Program-made: the position numbers and the translations under genes | Assembly (NCBI RefSeq): GCF_023184515.1 | Contig: NZ_JAAHBP010000001.1 | Coordinates: forward strand, 558,001 to 622,000 | DNA: 64,000 nucleotides | Direction of reading: 5' to 3' | From: Streptomyces sp. D2-8 | Lineage (GTDB): Bacteria > Actinomycetota > Actinomycetes > Streptomycetales > Streptomycetaceae | Shown here: piece by piece, positions 42,319 through 51,632 of the stretch | How positions within the stretch are numbered: position 1 is the stretch's first letter | Layout: each line of letters opens with the position of its first letter | The notes under the pieces: model-generated | Database searches by the model: none | The model's input: the letters and a program-made list of their open reading frames with translations, nothing else | What the model was told of the DNA's origin: nothing

Positions 42319-45315
42319 TCACACCTGCTTGACGGGCACCCCTCCGGCGGCGGCGCCCAGCAGCGTCAGCCGCACCTCCCCCGGCCCGGACGGTGTGGTC
42401 CCGTCGGACAACACCGCCAACGCCAGTGTGTTGGCACCACGTGTGCGCAGGATCCCGTTCGGCAGCACGAACGTGTGCTGCGGGCCTACGTCGTTGATGT
42501 ACTGGCCCATGTTCCAGCCGTTGAGGAAGATCTGGACGCGGTAGGCCCGGTCCGGATCATCGTCGAGGACGAGCCCGATCGAGGCGTCGACGCCCGGGGC
42601 GACGTCCAGCCGGAAGTCCGTCCGGTACCAGGTGACGCCCTGCCGCCGGTCCGACCGCGGGAGTTCGGCGTCCTTCCAGTCCCCGTCGTCGTACTCCGGC
42701 AGATGCCAGCCCTCGCGCTCCCCGTGCAGCCCGCCGGTGTTCATCGGGCCGCGCACGGGGTCGGGCATGGCGGTGCCCTGGATCCGCCATGCGACCTCGG
42801 GGGAGTCGCCCTCGAAGGTGACGGCGGTCAGTCCCCGTGCGGCCTTGTGCGTGTCGAGCGCCTTGCCGTCCATGTCGTGCTGCATCCGCCGCACGAGCAC
42901 GGAGAGCACGTGCCGGTCGCGCTTCCCGCCCTGCTCCCGCTCCTTCTCCCGCTCCTCACGGAACGTCTCCCGCAGTTTCTCCGGCAGGTCGAAGGCGGCC
43001 TTCGCGGTCCATGTCCCCTGCCGCGCCCGGTCCTTGTCCGGGACCGGCATCCGGTGCGTGCCCAGCGGCTCGCCGTCCAGCCAGGCCATCAGCAGGCCCT
43101 GGGTGCCCGAGCTGTAGGCGAGGGACACGGACTCGATGCCGTTCGCCCCGGTCCACTCGCCCCGGTACCAGACGTCGCCGTAGTGGAAGCCGTAGTCGTC
43201 GGCGAACAGGACGGGCTGCCCGTCGGGCACGGGCGTGGTGCTGAAGGTCGTCTCCTTGTCGGCCGTCGTCCAGTCCGAGTCGTCGAAGTCCGGATCGGCC
43301 TCCGGGTTCCCGGTCCGCCGCCGCCAGCCGTCCAGTGCGGGCAGGGCCGGCCGGGTCACACCGGGCAGCGGCCGCAGCGCCAGCAGGCTGCCGGAGGCAC
43401 TGATCCGCGTGGGGACCGGCCGCCCGTTCCAGGTGACGTGGGTGATGCCGCGCGGCCCCCACACCTCCAGGCCGGTCTGCCCGGTGGTGTCGCCGGTGAG
43501 GTGGACCGTGGAGCCGCGCAGGGTGGCCGACCGCAGCAGGGCGGGGCCGTAGACGAGGAGCTGGCCGGACGGGGTCTCGTAGGGCCACAGCCGCAGGGCG
43601 GTGGCGTCGTCGGCGAACAGCAGCAGCATCGGCGTGTCCACGCCGTCGCCCTCGACCCGCACCCGGCTCAGCCCGCCGGCGCCGAGCGGGGCGGTGACGT
43701 GCAGCTTGCCGAGGTTGTAGGCCCAGGCGGGTTCCGCGTCCAGCCGCATGGGCGTCGGCTCGTCCGCGCAGTCCAGCACGACCTGCGCCATCTCGCCCCG
43801 GCGGCCCGCGAACACGGCGATGTCCTGCCGCCCGGCGGTCAGGCTCACCATGGGCTGCACGGTGGAGTGCACCAGCGTCCGCTTCCCGAGCCTGAGATGG
43901 GCGGCGATCAGCTTGGCGTCCCGGGCCGGGACGGTGACCGGCACGTCGATCCCGGCGTCCGGCAGCGTCGAGGAGACCGCCTCATCGGTGTCGTTGCGCA
44001 GGACGTAGAAGTGGGCCCCGGTGTCGGGGTTGGTCAGGGGGTAGACCTTGATCCGCTCGTCGGCCGCCCGCAGGGACTTCGCCCGGTTCAGCCTGGCGAG
44101 GTCGGGCACGGACCGCAGCAACTGCCCGATCTGGTGCATCGGGGCGAGCTTCGGGGTGGCGTTGCGGGCCTCGTCGAACGCGGCGCCGTAGTCGTACGAG
44201 GTGTAGACGGCCGGTGCGGGCAGCCAGCCCCAGGAGGTGCCGCCGTACGTCATGTAGACGTTGTGCAGGGTGATGCCGTTGGCGAGGTTGGTGAGGTAGA
44301 AGCGCCGCTCGTACGCCGCGTCCCGGGTCCGGCGCGCCTCGGCGTACCCCTTGCCGTCGAACCAGGACCCGCCCCACGGGTCGAACCAGCCCCCGCCGGA
44401 CTCGGGCACGAACCCGGGCGTCCGCGGACTGGCCGTCGCCCCGCCCTTCCTGCCGCCGGTCCCGAACGACCCCCAGTCCGGCGGCACCTCGTCCGGCTCC
44501 GGATACCCGTCGAACCCGTACAGCCAGCGCCCCTTCTCGCCGCCGGTCCCGAACGACCCCGGCGTCCAGTGGCCGCCCGGCCCCTTGTCGTTGTGGAACA
44601 GCGGTACGTCGATGCCGTCGGCGCGGACCTTCTCGTACAGGTACGACATGTAGGCGCGCCCGGACGGCTCGTCGACGTGCGCGTCGTACTCGTTCTCGAT
44701 CTGGTAGAGCAGGACCGTGCCCGTGCCCCGCGTGAACAGACGCTTGGCCGCGATGGCGTTGACGGCGCTCAGCCACTCGTCGACATAGCGCAGATACGTC
44801 GGGTCGGAGGTCCGGGCCCGGCCCTCGGTGGCGGTCAGCCAGCCCGGGAAGCCGCCGGCGTCGACCTCCGCGTTGATGTACGGCCCGGGCCGCAGGATCA
44901 CGTACATCCCCGTCTCGGCGGCCGTCCGCAGGAACAGGTCCAGGTCGCGCACGCCGGTGAAGTCGTACCGGCCGGGCGCGGGGGAGTGGTAGTTCCAGGC
45001 GACGTACACGCTGACGGCGTTGTAGCCGTGGGCACGCATCTTCTCCAGCACGTCCCGCCACAGCGACGGGCTCGGCAGCCGGAAGGGGTTCAACTCGCCC
45101 GACCAGAGCACCAGGCGACGGCCGTCGACCAGCAGCGAGTAGTGGTCGAAGCCGATCTCGTGCCGTCTGCCGTCCGCGCTCGGCACCGGTGGCGGCGGGC
45201 CGGTGGGCGCGGTGCGTGCCGGGTTGGCGGAGGTCGGCGACCCGCTGCCGGTCAGCGCGAAGCCGAGCGCCGCCGTGCCGGCCAGAGCGTGGAAGGTACG
45301 CCTGCTGAGCTCCAA
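42319..45315 (-). CDS. Secreted GH35 beta-galactosidase
   Basis: 998 residues. RRTFHALAGTAALGFALTG is a Tat-type signal. The GH35 barrel follows: LVLWSGELNPFRLPSPSLW, YVAWNYHSPAPGRYDFTG, VILRPGPYINAEVDAGGFP, and the acid/base Glu in LLYQIENEYDAH. YMTYGGTSWGW corresponds to the conserved GGT(N/S)xG segment before the nucleophile. C-terminal jelly-roll domains include the WYRTDFRLDV and FLNGWNMGQYINDVGPQ signatures. It removes terminal beta-galactose from galactans or arabinogalactan, which fits the arabinan genes beside it. Confidence 0.92.
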   Translation of the reverse strand: MELSRRTFHALAGTAALGFALTGSGSPTSANPARTAPTGPPPPVPSADGRRHEIGFDHYSLLVDGRRLVLWSGELNPFRLPSPSLWRDVLEKMRAHGYNAVSVYVAWNYHSPAPGRYDFTGVRDLDLFLRTAAETGMYVILRPGPYINAEVDAGGFPGWLTATEGRARTSDPTYLRYVDEWLSAVNAIAAKRLFTRGTGTVLLYQIENEYDAHVDEPSGRAYMSYLYEKVRADGIDVPLFHNDKGPGGHWTPGSFGTGGEKGRWLYGFDGYPEPDEVPPDWGSFGTGGRKGGATASPRTPGFVPESGGGWFDPWGGSWFDGKGYAEARRTRDAAYERRFYLTNLANGITLHNVYMTYGGTSWGWLPAPAVYTSYDYGAAFDEARNATPKLAPMHQIGQLLRSVPDLARLNRAKSLRAADERIKVYPLTNPDTGAHFYVLRNDTDEAVSSTLPDAGIDVPVTVPARDAKLIAAHLRLGKRTLVHSTVQPMVSLTAGRQDIAVFAGRRGEMAQVVLDCADEPTPMRLDAEPAWAYNLGKLHVTAPLGAGGLSRVRVEGDGVDTPMLLLFADDATALRLWPYETPSGQLLVYGPALLRSATLRGSTVHLTGDTTGQTGLEVWGPRGITHVTWNGRPVPTRISASGSLLALRPLPGVTRPALPALDGWRRRTGNPEADPDFDDSDWTTADKETTFSTTPVPDGQPVLFADDYGFHYGDVWYRGEWTGANGIESVSLAYSSGTQGLLMAWLDGEPLGTHRMPVPDKDRARQGTWTAKAAFDLPEKLRETFREEREKEREQGGKRDRHVLSVLVRRMQHDMDGKALDTHKAARGLTAVTFEGDSPEVAWRIQGTAMPDPVRGPMNTGGLHGEREGWHLPEYDDGDWKDAELPRSDRRQGVTWYRTDFRLDVAPGVDASIGLVLDDDPDRAYRVQIFLNGWNMGQYINDVGPQHTFVLPNGILRTRGANTLALAVLSDGTTPSGPGEVRLTLLGAAAGGVPVKQV

Positions 45316-45816
45316 GGGAGCGCCTCCTGTTGTGCCTTGCGGTGCGTGGTGCGTACTGCGTCGGTGCGGCGGTGGGTGCGTGCGTGTGCTCGCTGTGTTG
45401 CGTGCTGAGTGTGCTCAATGTCTACAGGGTGACGGCGACCATGGTCCTGTGAGGATCTCTGCACGTGCGGACTCTGCGCGGTACGAGCGGTCGTGGAGCC
45501 GTTGATCGGCGGCCGTGCGGGGCGCTCTGCGTGATCCTCATTCCGTCCTCGGGATGTCCTCGGGATGTCCTCGGTCTGACGCACTGGTGCAACGCACCTT
45601 ATGCGCCTGCCGGTACCCGGGTGAATTCCCGCCAGTGTGAATGGCCGGACAGCGACCTGGCCGACCTCTGCGGGGCTGCGTACGATGCGACCGCTCCCGC
45701 TCTTCACATCTCCTTCATGGGAAGGTCACAGGTCGGGGGTGCGTACGCCTGTCGCTTTGACATGCGCATGCTCGTCAATCGCCACGATCCACCCCCCACG
45801 CACGGATGGGAGAAAC
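45316..45816. other. 501-base intergenic region with short repeats, no convincing gene
   Basis: It separates divergent GH35 and DUF4360 genes. Seen: a GTGCG/TGCGT-rich stretch (about 45340-45405) that could influence the GH35 leader; three tandem copies of an 11-base unit GTCCTCGGGAT (45545-45577, the last imperfect); and TTGACA at 45757 on the plus strand without a good -10. Open frames here have poor codon usage and no ribosome sites. Confidence 0.5.
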
Positions 45817-46470
45817 ATGGCCGGTGGCCTGCTCCTGAGCGGCGCGATCGCCGCGCTGCTCACCAGCGCACTTCCCGCACAATCCCCGTCCTCCGGGTTC
45901 GACGACCCGCCCCCGGACAAGATCATCATCAAGGTCGCCACGGTGAACGGCTCCGGCTGCCCGCAGGGCACGGCGGCGGTCGCCGTCTCCGAGGACAACA
46001 CGGCGTTCACGGTCACCTACAGCGACTACCTCGCCCAGGCCGGCGGGAACTCCGACCCGACCGCGTTCCGCAGGAACTGCCAGCTGAGCCTGGTCGTCCA
46101 CGTCCCCGGCGGCTTCACCTACGCCATCGCGAGCGCGGACTACCGGGGCTTCGCCGCCCTCCAGCGCGGCGCGAGCGGCACCCAGCGGGCCTCGTACTAC
46201 TTCCAGGGCTCGCCCAGCACGGTCTACAAGAACCACCCCTTCAGCGGCCCCCTCAACGACAACTGGTCGGCCACCGACGAGACGGACTGGGCCCAACTGG
46301 TCTACGCACCCTGCGGAGTCCAGCGCAACTTCAACATCAACACCGAGCTCCGGGTCAACGCCGGCACCCAGTCGGCCGACAAGGTCAGCTTCATGACGAT
46401 GGACTCCACGGACGGGGACATCAGCACGGTGTACCACCTGGCGTGGAAGCAGTGCCCGAAGAAGTCGTGA
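45817..46470 (+). CDS. Secreted DUF4360-family protein
   Basis: 217 residues from the ATG at 45817, with GGGAG 4 bases upstream. Signal peptide GGLLLSGAIAALLTSALPA, then a beta-rich domain: IKVATVNGSGCPQGTAAVAV, FTVTYSDYLAQAGG, FTYAIASADYRGFAALQRGA and the final VYHLAWKQCPKKS. The pattern, with four well-spaced Cys residues, is that of DUF4360, common in Streptomyces and fungi. Function unknown; extracellular. Confidence 0.88.
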   Translation: MAGGLLLSGAIAALLTSALPAQSPSSGFDDPPPDKIIIKVATVNGSGCPQGTAAVAVSEDNTAFTVTYSDYLAQAGGNSDPTAFRRNCQLSLVVHVPGGFTYAIASADYRGFAALQRGASGTQRASYYFQGSPSTVYKNHPFSGPLNDNWSATDETDWAQLVYAPCGVQRNFNINTELRVNAGTQSADKVSFMTMDSTDGDISTVYHLAWKQCPKKS

Positions 46471-46474
46471 CGGG

Positions 46475-46512
46475 GTGAGGGGCGGCCCGCCGACCGGCGG
46501 GTCGCCCCTCAC
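46475..46512 (+). terminator. Strong hairpin after the DUF4360 gene
   Basis: GTGAGGGGCG (46475-46484) pairs with CGCCCCTCAC (46503-46512), and inside it CCCGCCG pairs with CGGCGGG. It begins 4 bases after the stop codon. Without a U-tract it is typical of Streptomyces hairpins. Confidence 0.75.
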
Positions 46513-46530
46513 AAGGTGTTCCGGACACCC

Positions 46531-46703
46531 CTAGCCCCGGCGTCCCGTACCGCCCCCGGCCCCGGCCAGTCCCGTCCCGGCCAGTACGTAGAAGGCGAGG
46601 AAGGGCAGCGGCATGGACCGGCCCGGGCCGTCGATCTCGTCGACCATGGACAGCGAGAGCAACGCCCAGAGCAGTCCGCCGCCGACCATCAGCGTGGTGC
46701 GCC
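46531..46703 (-). pseudogene. C-terminal remnant of a membrane protein, cut by the Rhs locus
   Basis: The minus strand reads TLMVGGGLLWALLSLSMVDE, then GPGRSMPLPFLAFYVLAGTG and a short Gly/Arg tail to the stop at 46531: two hydrophobic helices joined by a polar loop, as in the end of an integral membrane protein. At about 46700 this homology stops, and on the other strand the Rhs-like sequence begins. The 5' part of the gene is absent from the window on the expected side. Family unknown. Confidence 0.55.
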
Positions 46704-46784
46704 TCCGGCTCGGTCGAGATCGAGCTGGACTACTCGTCGTTCAAGGACACCTACGGCGGCGACTGGGGCTCCCGGCTCCGCCTC

Positions 46785-49700
46785 GTGCAGCTCCCTTCCT
46801 GTGCGCTGACCACGCCGGAGAAGGACGGCTGCCGTGACCGCACCGAACTGACCGGGGCCAACGACCCGGCGGAGCAGAAGGTGACCGCCACGGTCGACCT
46901 CGCCACCGCGAGCGCCGCACCCACCGTGCTCGCCGCGACCGCCGCCGCCTCCGGGCCCGGTGGCAGCCACGAGGCCACCTCGCTGTCCCCGTCCGGTTCC
47001 TGGATGGCCGGCTCCTCGTCCGGAGGCTTCTCGTGGACGTACCCGATCGAGGCACCCGAGGTGCCCGGCGGCCCGCAGCCGGAGGTCGAGCTCTCCTACT
47101 CCTCTCAGTCCGTCGACGGCCGCACCGCCTCCACCAACGGGCAGTCATCCTGGATCGCCGAGGGATGGGACTACGAACCCGGCTTCATCGAGCGCCGCTA
47201 TCGCTCCTGCTCCGACGACAAGGCGCCGATCAAGGACGAGAGCGGCAAGGAGCACAAGCCCAACAACACTAGCGACAGCGGCGACCTCTGCTGGGGATCC
47301 GACCATGTCGTGATGTCCCTCGGCGGCAACACCACCGAACTCGTCAAGAAGGACGGCACCGACGAGTGGCGCCCCGCCGACGACGACGGCTCGCGCCTGG
47401 AGCACAAGAAGGGCGCCGCGAACGGCACCAAGGACGGCGAGTACTGGGTCCTGACCACGACCGACGGCACCCGGTACCACTTCGGTCTGAACAAACTGCC
47501 CGGCGCCCCCGACGGCACCGTCACGAACTCGGCCCTCACCGTCCCGGTGTTCGGCAACCACCCGACCGAGCCGTGCCACGCCACCGCCTTCATGGACTCG
47601 GACTGTGCCCAGGGCTACCGCTGGAACCTGGATTACGTCGTCGACCCGCTCGGCGACGCCATGACCCTGTGGTGGGCCAAGTGGAAGAACTACTACGGCC
47701 AGAACATGAAGGCCGACCAGCAGATCTCCTACGACCGTTCCGCCCAGCTCGACCGCATCGACTACGGCCTGCGCTCCGACAAGCTCTTCGGCGTCCAGCC
47801 TGCGGGACGCGTCGCCTTCAAGACGACCGAGCGCTGCGTACCCACCAGCACCTTCGACTGCGCCGAGTCCAAGCGCACCACCGCCAACGCCAAGCACTGG
47901 CCGGACGTACCGCTGGACCAGGCCTGCGCCTCCGGCGCCAAGTGCACCGACAAGTACTCCCCGACGTTCTGGACCACCAAGCGCCTGGAGAAGATCACTA
48001 CCCAGGTGCTCTCCGGCGGCGCGCTGAACACCGTCGACTCCTGGACGCTGGAACAGTCCTACCCGCCCACCGGTGACGGCACCTCACCGGCCTTGTGGCT
48101 GAAGTCCATCACCCGTACGGGACACGGGGCGGACGGCACCGCCGCCATGCCCAAGGTCACCTTCGCCGGCACCCAGATGGACAACCGCGTCGACGGCGTG
48201 GAGGGCCTGCCGCCCTTCTCCCGCCTGCGCATCCACGCCATCGACACCGAGAGCGGCGGACGCATCGGCGTCACCTACTCGCCGCGCGAGTGCCAGGCAC
48301 TGGAGCCGAGGAAGATGCCGGCGGCGCCCGAGTCCAACACCATGCGCTGCTTCCCGCAGTACTGGACACCGAAGGGTGAACGGAACGGCGACGCGACCAC
48401 GACCATCCCGCCCAAGGGCGACACGGTCACGACCGTCTTCGAGGACGCCGAGGGCCGCACCGAGCGGCTGCGCGAGTACACGAACACCGAACGCACCAAG
48501 TGGCGCGACACGGTCTACGAGTACGACGACCTCGACGACCTGAGGAAAGTCACCGCACCCGGCGGTGCGGCCACTTCCTTCGAGTACGACAAGCGGGGCC
48601 GTCAGACCGTGGTCATCGACCCCGACGGTGGCCGCACCAAGATGCGGTACGACGCCACCGACAACGTGGTCGCGACCACAGACCCGCTCGAGCGGACGCT
48701 GGTCACCACGTACGACGAAGGCGGCCGGCCGACCACTCTGCGCGAAGACAGCGAGACCGGTCCCAAGCGCGTCGAGTGGACGTACGACACGCTTGCCAAG
48801 GGCCTGCCCACGGCGGCGATCCGCTACGACGGCGGACGCGAGTACCGGGAGGAGGTCACCGAGTACGACAAGGCCTACCGCGTGAAGTCGTCGAAGACGG
48901 TGATCCCCGAAGCCGAGATCGGTGTGGCCGGCACGTACACCTACCGCTACGACTACACGCCGACCGGCAACCTGTTCTGGGCCGAAGTCCCGGGGATGGG
49001 CGGCCTGGTGACCGAGAAGGTCGTCTTCCGCTACAACTCCGACGACCTGCCCATCGCCATCGGCGGGGCGTCCACGTACCTCGCCGACGTCGAGTACTCC
49101 GCCTTCGGCGAGATCCTGCGCACGGACGCGGGCCCGGCAGCCAAACGGGTCCACGGTACCTACACCTACGACGAGTTCACCCGCCGCCTCCAGACGGCGA
49201 CCTTCGACCGCTCCCTCGCTCCTGCCCGTATCAGCGAGACCCGGTACGGCTACGACCAGGCCGGAAACGTCACCAAGATCACGGATGTGCCCGGCACCGC
49301 GGCAGGCGACGCGGGCGGCAGGGACACGCAGTGCTTCGTCTACGACCAGCTGCGGCAGATGACCTCGGCCTGGTCGGCGAAGGCGGACGACTGCGCGGCC
49401 GGCCCGTCCAAGAGCACGGTCGGCGGCCCGGAGGCGTACTGGCAGTCGTACACCTACGACGAGGCGGGCAACCGCAAGGAACTCGTCGAGCACGACCCGA
49501 CCGGGGACACGGCGAAGGACGTCAAGCGCACCTACACCTACGGCAAGCCGGGCGTCGGCGGCCCCAACGCGCTGGCGGAGATCAAGTCGGCGGGCCCGCA
49601 GGGCGAACGCCTGAACACGTTCTCCTACGACAAGGCCGGCAACACCACCAAGCGCCAGCACGGCGGCACCCAACAGTCCCTCGAATGGGACGTCGAGGGC

Positions 49701-51632
49701 CAGCTGCGCAAGGTGACCGAGCCGGTCGAGGGCGGCGGAACGAAGACCACGTCGTACCTGTACGGCGCGGACGGCGAACGCCTCATCCGCACCGGCGCGG
49801 ACGGCAGCCGCACGCTGTACCTCGGTGAGGCGGAGCTGACGGTCAGTGCCGACAACATGACGGCGAAGGCGGAACGCTTCTACGCACACCCCGACGGCAT
49901 GACCACGGTTCGTGCGACCGGCGGCATTCGCGAGCTCATGATCTCCGACCATCACGGCACGTCCCACACGGTCGTGGACATGGTGGACCCGGCCATGGGT
50001 GTCACGCGCCGCAAGTCGATGCCGTTCGGTGAGGCACGGGGGCAACAGCCCACCGACTGGCCGGGACAACGGGGCTTCGTCGGTGGCACGGTCGACCCGG
50101 ACACGGGCCTGACCCGTCTGGGCGCCCGTGACTACGACCCGGTGACGGGCAGGTTCATCTCGGTCGACCCGATGGTCGACTACGGCCAGCCGGCCACGAT
50201 GAACCCGTACGCCTACAGCAACAACGCACCGGCGACCTTCTCCGACCCCACGGGCGAGTTCTTCCCGATCCTGATCGGCATCGCGGCCCGCATCGCCATC
50301 CAGGCCGCGATCCGCGCGGCCGCTCGACGGGCCGCGATCATCGCGGCGCGCAAGGCGGCCCAGGCGGCAGCCCGGCGGGCGGCGGCACTCGCACGCAAGC
50401 GGGCGCTCGAGGCCGCGAAGCGCGCGGCGGCGAAGGCCCGCAGGGAAGCGGCGAGGAAGGCGGCCGCGGCGAAGCGGGCGGCGGCGAAGAGAGCGGCGGC
50501 CCGTGCTGCCGCGAAACGCGCGGCAGCCCGTCGCGCGGCGGCGCAGGCTCGTGCCCGCGCGGCACGTGCGGCGGCCCGCAAGGCGGCAGCTCGCCGAGCG
50601 GCGGCCCGCAAGGCGGCGGCCCGCCCGAAACCGCGCGCCAAACCGCGTTCACAGCCGAAGGCGCGTCCGAAGCCGTCGCAGGTGAAGCGGGCGGTGAAGA
50701 AGGTCGCACGGGAAGTACGGGACGAGGCCAAGGAAACGGCCAAGGACGAGGCTCAGAACATCGGCTGCGAGTCGGCGAACAGCTTCGTCCCCGGCACCCG
50801 GGTCCTGATGGCGGATGGCTCGACCAAGCCGATCGAGAAGGTCAAGGTCGGCGACAAGGTCATCGCCACGGACCCGAAGACGGGCCGTACGTCGGTCCAG
50901 ACGGCCACGGCGACGATCCTCGGCAAGGGCACCAAGCGGTTGGTGAAGGTGACGCTGTCGATACACGACGGCGCGTCCTCGTCCAAGTCGGGAACGAAGA
51001 CCACGACAGTCACAGCCACCGCGGGCCACCCCTTCTGGGTGCCGTCCCTCCGGGAGTGGATCGACGCCGGCGAACTGAAGCCGGGGCAGTGGCTCCAGAC
51101 GTCCTCGGGGACGTGGGTGCAGGTCGGGGCGGTGGAGGCTTGGACGGCCGCTGGGGCGACGGTTCACAACCTCACTGTCACGGATGCGCATACGTTCTAC
51201 GTTCTTGCCGGCACTTCGGCAGTGCTCGCGCACAATTGCGACCTATCCGCGCGGGCGGGTGAAATACATGCGGCTGAGCCGGATGCATTCATTCGCAAGA
51301 ATGTGAGCACCGTCGCGGTAGTCCGGGCGAATACGCCCCGGGGGCAGGTCAACGTTGTTGCCGGCTCCGGCGATGGTCTAACGCCCGCTCAGATGTCTGC
51401 AATCCGCAGAGGCGAGATTGTGGCTGATAATGTCCCGGGAACTCATGCGGAGCAGAACGCTTTGCTCTTCATTAATAGAATGGGGTGGACGCCGGTCGCG
51501 GGAGGGACTTCTCGAAACGTCTGCCGGGGTATTTGCGCGCCACTCATCCGAGGTACGGGCGGTAGGATGATGGGTACGGTGTATCCCGGAAATGGGAACA
51601 CCACGACTCGCCAAAGGAGCTTTGAGTGGTAG
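46785..51632 (+). CDS. Rhs-repeat polymorphic toxin with HINT module and deaminase-like tip (N-terminally truncated)
   Basis: About 1615 codons. Rhs-like sequence is already readable from about 46703 (SGSVEIELDYSSFKDTYGGD), but no signal peptide, DNRLRE domain or ribosome site precedes it: the 5' end is lost and the GTG at 46785 is only nominal. Then: SpvB/TcdB-like shell, YD repeats (about 560-1050), the Rhs core GLTRLGARDYDPVTGRFISV near 1108, a 120-residue Ala/Arg/Lys helix (about 1164-1286), and a HINT module from Cys 1328 to HN-C 1485. The tip (1485-1615) has GTHAEQNALLF (His 1554, Glu 1556) and NVCRGIC (Cys 1580, 1584), the zinc signature of a deaminase. The shell also seems shortened around 48390. 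Without export it may be silent, yet the tip is intact. Confidence 0.85.
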   Translation: MQLPSCALTTPEKDGCRDRTELTGANDPAEQKVTATVDLATASAAPTVLAATAAASGPGGSHEATSLSPSGSWMAGSSSGGFSWTYPIEAPEVPGGPQPEVELSYSSQSVDGRTASTNGQSSWIAEGWDYEPGFIERRYRSCSDDKAPIKDESGKEHKPNNTSDSGDLCWGSDHVVMSLGGNTTELVKKDGTDEWRPADDDGSRLEHKKGAANGTKDGEYWVLTTTDGTRYHFGLNKLPGAPDGTVTNSALTVPVFGNHPTEPCHATAFMDSDCAQGYRWNLDYVVDPLGDAMTLWWAKWKNYYGQNMKADQQISYDRSAQLDRIDYGLRSDKLFGVQPAGRVAFKTTERCVPTSTFDCAESKRTTANAKHWPDVPLDQACASGAKCTDKYSPTFWTTKRLEKITTQVLSGGALNTVDSWTLEQSYPPTGDGTSPALWLKSITRTGHGADGTAAMPKVTFAGTQMDNRVDGVEGLPPFSRLRIHAIDTESGGRIGVTYSPRECQALEPRKMPAAPESNTMRCFPQYWTPKGERNGDATTTIPPKGDTVTTVFEDAEGRTERLREYTNTERTKWRDTVYEYDDLDDLRKVTAPGGAATSFEYDKRGRQTVVIDPDGGRTKMRYDATDNVVATTDPLERTLVTTYDEGGRPTTLREDSETGPKRVEWTYDTLAKGLPTAAIRYDGGREYREEVTEYDKAYRVKSSKTVIPEAEIGVAGTYTYRYDYTPTGNLFWAEVPGMGGLVTEKVVFRYNSDDLPIAIGGASTYLADVEYSAFGEILRTDAGPAAKRVHGTYTYDEFTRRLQTATFDRSLAPARISETRYGYDQAGNVTKITDVPGTAAGDAGGRDTQCFVYDQLRQMTSAWSAKADDCAAGPSKSTVGGPEAYWQSYTYDEAGNRKELVEHDPTGDTAKDVKRTYTYGKPGVGGPNALAEIKSAGPQGERLNTFSYDKAGNTTKRQHGGTQQSLEWDVEGQLRKVTEPVEGGGTKTTSYLYGADGERLIRTGADGSRTLYLGEAELTVSADNMTAKAERFYAHPDGMTTVRATGGIRELMISDHHGTSHTVVDMVDPAMGVTRRKSMPFGEARGQQPTDWPGQRGFVGGTVDPDTGLTRLGARDYDPVTGRFISVDPMVDYGQPATMNPYAYSNNAPATFSDPTGEFFPILIGIAARIAIQAAIRAAARRAAIIAARKAAQAAARRAAALARKRALEAAKRAAAKARREAARKAAAAKRAAAKRAAARAAAKRAAARRAAAQARARAARAAARKAAARRAAARKAAARPKPRAKPRSQPKARPKPSQVKRAVKKVAREVRDEAKETAKDEAQNIGCESANSFVPGTRVLMADGSTKPIEKVKVGDKVIATDPKTGRTSVQTATATILGKGTKRLVKVTLSIHDGASSSKSGTKTTTVTATAGHPFWVPSLREWIDAGELKPGQWLQTSSGTWVQVGAVEAWTAAGATVHNLTVTDAHTFYVLAGTSAVLAHNCDLSARAGEIHAAEPDAFIRKNVSTVAVVRANTPRGQVNVVAGSGDGLTPAQMSAIRRGEIVADNVPGTHAEQNALLFINRMGWTPVAGGTSRNVCRGICAPLIRGTGGRMMGTVYPGNGNTTTRQRSFEW
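50275..50640 (+). repeat. Ala/Arg/Lys-rich low-complexity segment inside the Rhs gene
   Basis: About 120 codons made almost only of Ala, Arg and Lys, in 3-5-residue units such as RAAARKAAARRAA, before a Pro/Lys linker (AKPRSQPKARPKPS). It predicts one long, strongly basic helix between the Rhs core and the HINT module. At DNA level it is a degenerate GCGGC/CGCAAG repeat. Absent from the orphan copies except for the last few residues. Confidence 0.8.
50664..51239 (+). repeat. HINT-module repeat, copy 1 (within the Rhs gene)
   Basis: Start about GCGTCCGAAGCCGTCGCAGG, end at the Asn-Cys codons before the toxin tip. Encodes QVKRAVKKVAREVRDEAKE, then SFVPGTRVLMADGSTKPIEK, TATAGHPFWVPSLREWIDAG and TVTDAHTFYVLAGTSAVLAH. 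This is the intact reference copy; copies 2-4 lie at 53198, 54461 and 55840. Confidence 0.88.

Noticed and set aside
45252..45707. A 151-codon minus-strand frame before GH35
   Set aside because: No ribosome site, Arg/Gln/His-rich composition without structure; it lies in a repeat-rich leader.
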